From assembly GCA_964551295.1 (NCBI GenBank), contig CAZKDJ010000163.1:1-9281 (forward strand): DNA of 9,281 bases, in the 5' to 3' direction. Below the pieces are notes generated by a model. The model worked only from the letters and a program-made list of their open reading frames with translations. It was not told where the DNA came from and ran no database searches. The position numbers and the translations under genes were made by a program. Origin of the DNA: JAFGED01 sp964551295. Its GTDB lineage: Bacteria; Chloroflexota; Anaerolineae; B4-G1. Numbering within the stretch: the first letter of the stretch is position 1; every line of letters begins with the position of its first letter. This document shows positions 1 through 7,200 of this stretch, in pieces.

Positions 1-71
1 TGATGGGCTACTACAACCTGTGTCTGCCGCACCTGTCTCTTCGACAGGCGTTGCCGAGTCCAATACCTACC
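1..71 (+). pseudogene. C-terminal remnant of a DDE-type transposase
   Basis: Reading from base 3 gives GYYNLCLPHLSLRQ followed by a proline-rich stretch. This resembles the 'YNxxxPHxSL' segment near the C-terminus of many DDE/integrase-fold transposases, where the substrate-proximal helix lies. The frame stays open to a stop near 173, but after about base 71 it runs over the antisense of the NHL gene and no longer looks like a transposase. The piece is therefore either a truncated element or one whose main body lies left of the window. It is tail-to-tail with the NHL gene, which stops at 83. No terminal inverted repeat or target duplication can be identified from this edge. The family call comes from a recalled motif in about 20 residues, so confidence is moderate. 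Confidence 0.5.
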
Positions 72-82
72 ATCAGTACCAA

Positions 83-1333
83 TCATCGTTGCGGCACATC
101 GAACATTAGCACACGGTCCCAAGCACTGTCGGCGACCCACAGATGGCCGGTGTTATCTACCGCTACATCCTGAGGGTAATTCATCCCCTGCCGGCTCTTG
201 GCTGTGACCCTGCTGGTAAAGTCGGACTGGCCGAGTACACTATCGGCCGAAGCGCCATTGGGCTTGGCGGCAGCATCGTCGAAACGTAGCACGCGATGGT
301 TATACGCGTCTGCGACCCATAGGATCCCTGCGCCGTCCACTGCTATGCCTGCAGGATTATTCATGCCATACCGGGTCGTTGCTGCGACACAACTGGCAAA
401 ACCGAGTTGACCGAGCACACCATCGGCCGGGGCGCCGTTGGGCTTGGCAGCAGCATCGTCGAAACGTAGCACCCGGTGGTTACCATACTCGGTGACCCAC
501 AGATGTCCGGCAACGTCCACCGCCACGGCTACGGGGAGACTCATCCTTCGTGCGGTTATGTCCAGGCAATTGGATCCTGTACAACGACCGGTAAAATCGG
601 AGTGACCAAGCACACCATCGGCCGGGGCTCCGTTGGGTTTGGCAGCGGCGTTGTCAAAGCGTAGCACCCGGTTATATCTCCAATCGACCACCCACAAGCG
701 TCCGTCGGCATCAACTGCTACGTCCATAGGTTTGGCCATCTTGTGCGGAGTATGAGGCAGATGGTCCTCGGTGTCGTGGGTGATGAAATCGGGCTGACCG
801 AGCACGCCATCGGCCGGAGCGCCATTGGGCTTGCTGGCTGCATGGTCAAAACGCAGCACGCGGCCGTTCAGAGAGTCGGCGACCCACAGGGCTCCTACGT
901 CGTCCACGGTGATACCTTGGGGATAGAATAGCTTGTGTCGAGTCGTGCCTCCGTATCGGCTGGTGAAATCGGGCTGACCGAGCACGCCGACGGCGTCTGC
1001 GCCATTGCGAAGCGCCGTCGGATTGTCAAAGCGCAGTATCCGGCTGTTGCCCGTGTCGCTGACAAAGATGGCGCCGCTGACCGGGTCGACGGCTACGCCA
1101 CAGGGGGCATACATCCCACTCTGGTCGATTTGCGCATTCGGGCGGCCGAGTGACAGATCTGGATCGGCCTCGCTGGTAAAGTTAGGTTGACCGAGCACGA
1201 GGCGGGCGGACGGCATGGCGGATAGACCGCTGATCCAGGCTTGAATCATTGGCACTTGCGAGGCCACGATGATCCCTGACAATAGAATGACCAGTCCCAA
1301 TAGCAACTTGCCGGAACGTCGGGATAACATCAT
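83..1333 (-). CDS. NHL-repeat six-bladed beta-propeller protein, exported or membrane-anchored
   Basis: The product has 416 residues. Residues 1-36 have a basic start (SRRSGK) and a hydrophobic stretch (LLLGLVILLSGIIVA), a signal peptide or N-terminal anchor, so the rest should be outside the membrane. Six NHL units follow at about 74-103, 136-163, 199-227, 264-292, 324-352 and 384-413. Each has the form P.(G/D)VAVD..G.LWV.D...RVLRFD and is joined by a linker such as AAKPNGAPADGVLGQPDFTS. A lone VLGQPNFTS at 46-54 precedes unit 1 and may help close the ring. Known NHL propellers act as binding platforms or, in a few families, as enzymes. No catalytic residues are recognised here, so the ligand is unknown. 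The gene begins 13 bases after the stop of the upstream membrane-protein gene, so it is probably the third gene of an operon. Two ATGs (1333 and 1330) follow an AGGAGG. The second has the better spacing (4 versus 1 base). Confidence 0.88.
   Translation of the reverse strand: MMLSRRSGKLLLGLVILLSGIIVASQVPMIQAWISGLSAMPSARLVLGQPNFTSEADPDLSLGRPNAQIDQSGMYAPCGVAVDPVSGAIFVSDTGNSRILRFDNPTALRNGADAVGVLGQPDFTSRYGGTTRHKLFYPQGITVDDVGALWVADSLNGRVLRFDHAASKPNGAPADGVLGQPDFITHDTEDHLPHTPHKMAKPMDVAVDADGRLWVVDWRYNRVLRFDNAAAKPNGAPADGVLGHSDFTGRCTGSNCLDITARRMSLPVAVAVDVAGHLWVTEYGNHRVLRFDDAAAKPNGAPADGVLGQLGFASCVAATTRYGMNNPAGIAVDGAGILWVADAYNHRVLRFDDAAAKPNGASADSVLGQSDFTSRVTAKSRQGMNYPQDVAVDNTGHLWVADSAWDRVLMFDVPQR
236..1045 (-). 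repeat. Degenerate direct repeats encoding the NHL blades
   Basis: The propeller gene contains direct repeats at blade spacing. The motif 'caccatcggccgg' or a close variant recurs near 238, 418, 613 and 804, and a more diverged copy lies near 984. Spacing is about 180-195 bases, or 60-65 residues. The blocks at 241-300 and 421-480 match at 53 of 60 positions by eye and share a 22-base exact core over the RVLRFDDAAA region. The strongest copies encode the C-terminal blades. This pattern fits blade duplication within the gene and could support recombination that changes blade number. Confidence 0.65.
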
Positions 1334-1334
1334 G

Positions 1335-1340
1335 CCTCCT
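1335..1340 (-). promoter_or_regulatory. Ribosome-binding site of the NHL gene
   Basis: A perfect AGGAGG on the minus strand lies one base before the ATG at 1333 and four bases before the ATG at 1330. The very short spacing favours the second ATG as the main start. It falls inside the 13-base gap after the preceding gene, which supports translation from a shared transcript. Confidence 0.75.
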
Positions 1341-1346
1341 GATTGG

Positions 1347-1967
1347 TTAGCTCGATCGTAACTGCAACGTGTCGATGGCCTGGACGCCCTGGATCATCGG
1401 CAGGATGAGGAATATCCTGGCCATTATCCCCCCGGTGGGCATGCGCCCTTGGTCTATGGCCAAGATGACGCCGAGTATGCCGTCGATTGCAAGGATGGCG
1501 ATGGCGACGATGATGGCGCCTCTCGATTTGCGTTTCGCACAAAGTCCCAGGACCAGAAAGGTCAGTCCAAACGCGATAGATATCGTATTGATGCCCACCA
1601 TCTGAAGGAATTCGATCCGAAACAGGACGCTCAATGATCCTAACACGATGTTCAGCCCGGCTACGAGGAAGATCGTTCCATAGGCAGTGCTCAGCTTTAC
1701 CTCTGGGTCCTGGGCGCTACCCGGAAGAGGCAGGCCGTTTCTGACGATGTGCAATCCGGCGGATAAAGGCGTTTGTGCGAGATGAATGAAAAGCGTGGAA
1801 TCGTCCGGGAGTCTAAAGCTCCTTCCGGCCTTTAGCTCTTTGTGGCTATTGGCCGTGCCAATGACTTGGCCATCGAGCTTGACGGTAAAGTTTCTCCAGC
1901 CTCTCTTCCACGAGATATCGAGCCGCTTGGGCCCCCCACTTTCGAGGGCGTACTTTTGCGTTGGCAT
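1347..1967 (-). CDS. Hypothetical membrane protein: N-terminal soluble beta-rich domain plus four predicted TM helices
   Basis: The product has 206 residues and no function I can name. Residues 1-90 are polar and appear beta-rich, with a W-containing start (ISWKRGWRNFTVKLDGQVIG). This looks like a small beta-sandwich, followed by LPDDSTLFIHLAQ and a conserved-looking LPLPGSAQDPE before the membrane part. Four hydrophobic segments follow at about 97-117, 121-143, 149-171 and 179-197, with a basic loop (AKRKSRG) between the second and third. That loop suggests a cytoplasmic position by the positive-inside rule. No signal peptide is seen, so the N-terminal domain is probably cytoplasmic. I recall similar unnamed proteins from Chloroflexota and cyanobacteria but cannot name a Pfam family. 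The gene starts 7 bases after the stop of the beta-helix gene, and its weak ribosome site lies in that gene's last codons, so translation is probably coupled. Confidence 0.8.
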   Translation of the reverse strand: MPTQKYALESGGPKRLDISWKRGWRNFTVKLDGQVIGTANSHKELKAGRSFRLPDDSTLFIHLAQTPLSAGLHIVRNGLPLPGSAQDPEVKLSTAYGTIFLVAGLNIVLGSLSVLFRIEFLQMVGINTISIAFGLTFLVLGLCAKRKSRGAIIVAIAILAIDGILGVILAIDQGRMPTGGIMARIFLILPMIQGVQAIDTLQLRSS

Positions 1968-1974
1968 TCGACTT

Positions 1975-4062
1975 TCAGTCCTTTCTGATCAATGGTAGGT
2001 ACAGGTAAAGCATCTCCGTGTTTGTCAACGTGAAATTCACTTCCTCCGTCCCTCCTGCCGTGCTGGCGCTCACGGTATATGGCCCACCTGCTGTGTCGTT
2101 TGCCGTCACGCTCACGCTGGCCTCGCCGCCCGTGATCGTCGCGATATACATCGCCAGATCGGTGCTGGCACCAGAGGATGGCGCGGTGAAGGTGACCGTG
2201 CCGCCGTCCACAGGGTCGGCGGGACTGACGTCGCTCGTTACACTCACCTGGAGCGGCTGGGGGAACGGTTCCGTGGTGACCGCGCTCTGATCGTCGCCGC
2301 CCGTCATGGCGAGGGTAAAGCCCTGTGCCTCGAACGCGCCGATGTCGCACGGACCGACGCGCCCTGCACCGCGCTGATCGGCGGCAGGACAGCAGGCGGC
2401 GTCGCCGGCGTTAATCGCGTCCGAGCCGGGCAAGAGGGGAACCGTCTGCGTGTCCCCGCCATAGTCGCCGAACGTTCCCGGGTTGATGTTCTCCGACTGG
2501 GTGGCGCTATCGCCACACGATGCATCGTCGGCCATGTTGTGGACGCTGCCAGGGGCGAAGGCATCGCCACCGCAATTGTCGCCTGTTGCGCCTTTGACGA
2601 AGAGTGTATTGCGCACCATCGGGCTGCTACTTGAGTTGTATATCCCGCCGCCAGTGTAGTCGACAGGGTTAGCGTCGAAGGTAACGTTTGTCAGCGTCGG
2701 GCTGCTGCCAGAGTTGTACACCCCGCCGCCGAGATTGGCACCGTTTCCACTGAAGGAAACGTTCGTTAGCGTCGGGCTACTGTTGTAGTAGTTGTACATT
2801 CCGCCGCCGTAGTTGGCGGTGTTGCCGCTGAAAGTGACGTTCGCCAGTGTTGGGCTGCTGTCGGTGTTGTACATCCCGCCGCCGAAATTGGCATCGTTTC
2901 CACTGAGAGAAACGTTCGTCAGCGTGGGGTTGCTGCCGTCGTTATCCATCCCACCGCCATAGTCGGCAGAGTTGGCGTCGAAAGTGGCGTTCGACAGAGT
3001 CGGATTGCTGTTATTATAATTGTACATCCCGCCGCCATAGTCGGCGGAGTTGGCGCTGAAGGTGACCTTCGTCAGCGCCGGACTGCTGTCGTTGCTGTTG
3101 TACATCCCGCCGCCGAAATTGGCATCGTTTCCACTGAAGGAGGCGTTCGTCAGTGCCGGGCTGCTGATTTGATTAAACATCCCGCCGCCATAGTCGGCGA
3201 TGTTGGCACTAAAAGAGACGTTCGCCAGCGTTGGGCTGCTTTTATAGTTGTACACCCCGCCGCCGTCGTGGTAGGCAGAGTTGGCGTTGAAGGAGACGTC
3301 CGTCAACGTTGGGCTGCTGCCAGAGTAGTTGTACACCCCGCCGCCATGGTCTGCAGAGTTGGCGTTGAAGGTGACGTTCATCAGCGTCGGACTACCAGAG
3401 TTGTACATTCCGCCGCCGTAGTGAGAAGCAGAATTGGCACTGAAGGTGACGTTCGTCACCGTCGGGCTGCTGTTACCATAGTTATACATCCCGCCGCCGC
3501 TATAGTCGGAGGTTGATATGACATCGGCATTCCCGGCGGTGATAGTGAAGCCGTCCAGCACTGCGGTTTCATTTAACCTGGCGCTGGTGACCACGTGGTA
3601 GGCGTTATCGCCCACGATGTTGGCTACGTCGGTCACCACGCCGTTGGCATCCGTGACGTCATCCCTGCCCAGGTCGCCGCTGAGGACGGTCACGTGGGTC
3701 TCCCAGTTGCGCTGGGCGCGCGCCGTCTCGGTGCCCGCAAAGCCGCCGTACAGCGCCACACCGTCCTCCAACTGGAACGTGGCGGTGCGATCGGCGGCGT
3801 TGGTGGGTACGTACACCCCCTCGGCTATCCAGATCTCGTCACCGCTGGCGGCGGCATCGAGGGCATCCTGCAAGTGTGTGTACGCGTTGGCCCACGAGCT
3901 GCCGTTGTTTGCACCCGTGGCGTCTCGATCTACATAGATCACGCCTGCCGCGGGGGCGGCCTGGGCTGCGGGGAGGCGTCCTCCAGCAAACGGTTGGATC
4001 AGGTCCAACGCCAGCGCCAGGCCCAAGGCCAGACCAAGCGTATACCCCTTTTTGATTTTCAT
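1975..4062 (-). CDS. Secreted right-handed beta-helix repeat protein, choice-of-anchor Q type, with a C-terminal Ig-like domain
   Basis: The product has 695 residues. Residues 1-36 form a clear signal peptide: basic MKIKKG, a leucine/alanine core, and cleavage probably after AQA at 33-35. Residues 41-185 (VIYVDRDATGANNGSSWANAY, EIWIAEGVYVPT, VALYGGFAGTE) match the usual opening of secreted parallel beta-helix proteins. Twelve repeats at about 188-498 have the form GGGMYN..SSPTLTNVTFSANSADY, like the GGA(I/M).N and F..N motifs of polymorphic outer-membrane proteins. The helix is capped by PLLPGSDAINAGD (542-554) and DIGAFEAQ (573-580), the hallmark of choice-of-anchor Q proteins. Cysteines at 497, 516, 557, 558 and 572 cluster in this cap. 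An Ig-like domain follows (about 603-682), then the tail YLYLPLIRKD. Such proteins are exported and are thought to bind surfaces or polysaccharide. No polysaccharide-lyase catalytic residues are recognised. It is the first gene of the presumed operon. Confidence 0.88.
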   Translation of the reverse strand: MKIKKGYTLGLALGLALALDLIQPFAGGRLPAAQAAPAAGVIYVDRDATGANNGSSWANAYTHLQDALDAAASGDEIWIAEGVYVPTNAADRTATFQLEDGVALYGGFAGTETARAQRNWETHVTVLSGDLGRDDVTDANGVVTDVANIVGDNAYHVVTSARLNETAVLDGFTITAGNADVISTSDYSGGGMYNYGNSSPTVTNVTFSANSASHYGGGMYNSGSPTLMNVTFNANSADHGGGVYNYSGSSPTLTDVSFNANSAYHDGGGVYNYKSSPTLANVSFSANIADYGGGMFNQISSPALTNASFSGNDANFGGGMYNSNDSSPALTKVTFSANSADYGGGMYNYNNSNPTLSNATFDANSADYGGGMDNDGSNPTLTNVSLSGNDANFGGGMYNTDSSPTLANVTFSGNTANYGGGMYNYYNSSPTLTNVSFSGNGANLGGGVYNSGSSPTLTNVTFDANPVDYTGGGIYNSSSSPMVRNTLFVKGATGDNCGGDAFAPGSVHNMADDASCGDSATQSENINPGTFGDYGGDTQTVPLLPGSDAINAGDAACCPAADQRGAGRVGPCDIGAFEAQGFTLAMTGGDDQSAVTTEPFPQPLQVSVTSDVSPADPVDGGTVTFTAPSSGASTDLAMYIATITGGEASVSVTANDTAGGPYTVSASTAGGTEEVNFTLTNTEMLYLYLPLIRKD
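1979..1984 (-). promoter_or_regulatory. Weak ribosome-binding site of the membrane-protein gene
   Basis: AAAGGA on the minus strand lies 11 bases before the ATG at 1967 and overlaps the last sense codons (AGA AAG GAC) of the upstream beta-helix gene. Spacing is longer than ideal. Initiation is probably helped by ribosomes terminating at the stop at 1975-1977. Confidence 0.5.
2569..3501 (-). repeat. Twelve tandem 75-81-base units encoding beta-helix coils
   Basis: The coding sequence contains twelve tandem units of 25-27 codons, each reading GGG(M/V)YN, then SSPTLTNV(T/S)F, then S(A/G)N.A.(Y/F). The twelfth is degenerate. A 42-base block is identical at 2865-2906 and 3096-3137, 231 bases apart, which is exactly three units. 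The corresponding peptide SGNDANFGGGM occurs in the two units concerned. This implies a recent three-unit duplication and a potential for length variation by slippage or recombination. Confidence 0.85.
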
Positions 4063-4069
4063 GGCACTT

Positions 4070-4076
4070 CTCCTTT
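4070..4076 (-). promoter_or_regulatory. Ribosome-binding site of the beta-helix gene
   Basis: AAAGGAG on the minus strand lies seven bases before the ATG at 4062. It is a near-ideal Shine-Dalgarno site and fixes this start, which also gives the clean signal peptide. Upstream, TACAT occurs twice in direct repeat (4082-4093, minus strand) and resembles a weak -10. No convincing -35 was found, so the operon promoter is not called. Confidence 0.8.
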
Positions 4077-4153
4077 CTTAACATGTATAATGTAAACCGC
4101 TGATTCTGCGAATGCCAGTTTACCAAAAACGCGTCTCGAAAGCGTCTCCATGA

Positions 4154-4185
4154 AAATGAGCTCAAGGTTGACCTTGAGCTCATTT
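4154..4185 (-). terminator. Perfect 15-bp inverted repeat after the regulator gene: terminator or operator
   Basis: The arms AAATGAGCTCAAGGT (4154-4168) and ACCTTGAGCTCATTT (4171-4185) are perfectly complementary around a two-base centre. As RNA this would form a stem of about 13 bp with a six-base loop. It lies 28 bases past the stop of the regulator (4213) and 91 bases before the beta-helix start (4062). Read on the minus strand, the stem is followed by TTTTC, counting the final T bases of the arm, so the U-tract is short and the AT-rich stem base is modest. A factor-independent terminator is the simplest reading. A dimeric-protein operator is the alternative, because the repeat sits just upstream of the operon. 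Confidence 0.6.
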
Positions 4186-4212
4186 GGAAGCGCAATTGGT
4201 ATTAGAGTGATG

Positions 4213-7200
4213 TTATCCGCTCGTACGGCTGCCACGTGTGTTTACACGGTGACCCGATTGGCGTAGGGCAGCCAGGTCACGTTTGATGGTGGATTGGCTC
4301 ACGCTCAGTGCCAGCGCCAAATCGCCCACGGTGGGCGCCGCGCCCTGTTCTTTTGCCTCACTTAGCAAGCGCAGGAGTCGCCTGCGGCGGCGGGCCACCT
4401 TGCCCTGGATATCCTCGTCTTCCGGCTCGGTCACCGTCCAGTGAACGTCCACCCGCTCGTCGTCGCGGAGCGGGCGGCCGGTGGGCGCACTGGCGCACGG
4501 CAGGCGGACGATGGTGCATGGGGGGCGGGTGGCCTGCCACGCTGCCAGGAGGGCGCGGTGTTCCGGCACTCGTTCCCAGCTCATTTTTTGCTCTTTGGGA
4601 GGCAATCCACTCAAAGTCTTGGAAAGCATGCGGTACGCTTGCTCCAGCGCCGCATAGGTCTCCTGCGTCCGATCCAATGCAGACAGAGCTTGCGAATGGC
4701 GGAAGGGAATGAGATACGCTTGCTCTATCCCCGGTTTCAGCCGTGCCATGGCCTCGCTCGTCGCCGCCAGTGCAGCCTGCGATTGGCCTAATGCCAGCAG
4801 GACAGGACCGCGCAGGCTGAGCAATCTGACGGCCCAGCATGCCAGACCCAATTCCTGGCAAAGGGTCTCGGCTGCCTGCAAGTGCTCCCACGCCATCGCA
4901 GGGTCACCTTCGTCCAGGTCCAGGTGGATGAGGTGGGGATAGGTATGTATGGCTGCTGTCCCGCGTCCGGCCTGTGGCGCCTCGGCGACGGTAGATTCTA
5001 GGTAGGCTCGCGCGACTTTGAAATCTCCGCGACAGCGTGCGATGTCTCCCAATGTTCCCAGAAATTCATACCGTGAAGAATCCTCTGGCTGTATATGGGT
5101 GCTCAGCCCGGCCTGCAGGTCGGACCAGGCCATATCGTCGTCGCCCAACAGGAGGTGTCGCATGGAGGCCACGTTCATGCGGGCGAGGGCCTCGGTCCGG
5201 CGATTGCCCAAAGCTTGAAAGATGCGCTGTGATTCATCATAGTGTTGCAATGCCTGGGCGGCACGACCCATCATCCAGAACGCGATTCCCAGGTTGAGCA
5301 GCATACGTGCCTCTTCATGACGGCAACCGATCTCACGCGCAATCTGTAAAGCTTGAGAATAGTACACAACGGATGCCTCGATCTCTCCTTGCTCCATGCT
5401 CGTGACGCCCAGCGCGCCCAGTGCTTGGGCTTGTCCGTGACGATCCTGTAAACCTTCGTAGAGGGTCAGAGACAACTCGGCTTCAGCTTGCGCCTCTGAG
5501 CGCTGCTCATAAAACGAGAGAGTGGCAGCCAAAAAGTAATGGGCTCGGGCTATCTGAGGCAGGTACATCTCCTCTTGGAAGATCTCGACGGCGCGACGCA
5601 GGTAGGGAATGCCCTGTCCGGGCTGTCCCCGACGGGTAAAGGTGCTCCCCAGAACTATCAATGCAGCCGCTTGAGCAGACCCACAGTCGCGATTTTCGAC
5701 CAGGGCCAATGCCTCGCGCGCAGCGGCCTCCGCTTCATCGTACCGGCTGAGATTCGCCAGCATCTCGGCACGCCGGCACTGAACGTGCGCCCGGCGCAGC
5801 ATGTCATCGTGCGCCAGTTGTAGCATGGCCTCCAGGTCCGCGGCCTGTGCCTCCCGTTCGCCCAACACGTCCAAGGCGACCTCGCGTGCTGCCAGCAAGT
5901 CGTAACGTTTTTCCTCCATATCAGCCTGATTGTCAGGCTGATCCAGCAACTGGATTGCCGTATCGAGGTGCTCCACGACGATGGCGTACGCGTGGGCGGC
6001 CCGGGCGTTCTCGGCCGCCAACTGGTGGTAGTGGATCGCTCGATCCCACACTTGTCCACACGTCAAGTGGTAAGCCAACATCTCTACCTCATCGGGCTGC
6101 ATTTTTTCAATCGTCTGGGCTGCTTGGCGGTGCAGGCGTACCCGCTCCTCTATACTCAGGTCATCGTAGGCCACCAGCCGCACCTTGTCGTGGTGGAAAT
6201 GGTATTCCCGTGCGGTCTCTTCTACGAAACCCTGCTGTATTAACACAGTCAGTGCAGCCAGAGCCGCAGGCGCGTCCAGGCCTGCAACGGCGGCCAGGGT
6301 GGTAAAATCGAAGCGGTTGCCCAGCACCGCTGCAACGTTCAAGACCAGGCGGAGGCCGGGCGACAGCCGGGCCAGGCGACGTTCGATGATGTGCTCGACA
6401 ACGGGCGACAGGGGCAGCTCGGCGTAGTCGGTGGTGATCTCGTCGAAGGGTGTGCACCAGTTCCCGTCCTGGTCGCGCCGCAGCAGCCCTTCGCCGTGGA
6501 GATAACGCAGCGTCTCCAGCACGAACAAGGGGTTACCATCCGTCTCACGATAGAGACGGGCCTCGAACAGTGGCGCGGCCTGATCTGTCCCCAGGCTGCG
6601 GCAGACCAGCTCGCTTGATACGGCAGCATCCAAGCGCGAAAGGACCAGCCGCCCGTGCAGGCCGCGGCGATCTAGCTCTCGCAGCCTTTCCCAGATGCCG
6701 GGCTTGGCGCGGGCTTCCTCTCCCCGGTAGCTGCCAACGATGAGCACCCCTCCCAATGTATCATCTGAACCGGATTGACCCAACCGGGCAGTCTCTCCGT
6801 AACCACACCAGGTTGGCAACTGTTCGGCCAGGTGGAGCAGCGTGTCCAGCGTGTCTCGATCGGCCCAGTGCAGGTCCTCCAGGATCAGGACGAGCGGCGT
6901 AATCCACCCCCAAGCGGACAGCAGGTGCGAGAGGGCCTCCACCAGGCGCGCGTGCTCCTGAGCCGGCTCCAGCGGCGCGGGTCGTGATACTTTTGCACTG
7001 GGTAACGCGCTTGCCAGGGCCGGGAGCAAAGAATACAGCACTTGCAGCCAGATGCTTTCGCCGGCCTGCCGTGGTTCGGCGTCTCCTGGGATGTCTTGGA
7101 GCAGCCTGGCGATTTGGTTGGCGCGCAAGGGCGATAGGCCCGAGTTCAGAGCTTCCAGCAACGGCCCGTATGGGCTGGTGGCCTCCAGTTCTTTGCCCTT

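Noticed and set aside
32..48. Short hairpin CCTGTC-TCTTC-GACAGG as a terminator for the NHL gene
   Set aside because: There is no U-tract on either strand, only 6 bp pair, and it lies inside the transposase-like frame. It is probably coincidental.
2569..3501. Regularly spaced repeats that could suggest a CRISPR array
   Set aside because: The units are contiguous coding repeats of 75-81 bases in a continuous frame. There are no identical short repeats separated by unique spacers.
1975..4062. Polysaccharide lyase or pectate lyase activity for the beta-helix protein
   Set aside because: The fold is shared, but I see no catalytic or calcium-binding motif of those enzymes. The repeats look structural.
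4086..4091. Exact TATAAT on the plus strand
   Set aside because: No -35 lies at a suitable distance and no plus-strand gene follows. It overlaps the leader of the minus-strand beta-helix gene.
3169..4095. Long plus-strand frames (115 and 166 codons) with repeated VVHPAAVV-like peptides
   Set aside because: The repetition is the mirror of the beta-helix repeats on the minus strand, which has a signal peptide, ribosome site and family motifs.
4308..4712. Plus-strand open frame of 134 codons opposite the regulator
   Set aside because: It is antisense to the well-supported regulator, is rich in Pro/Arg/Gly as expected for a GC-rich shadow frame, and matches no domain.
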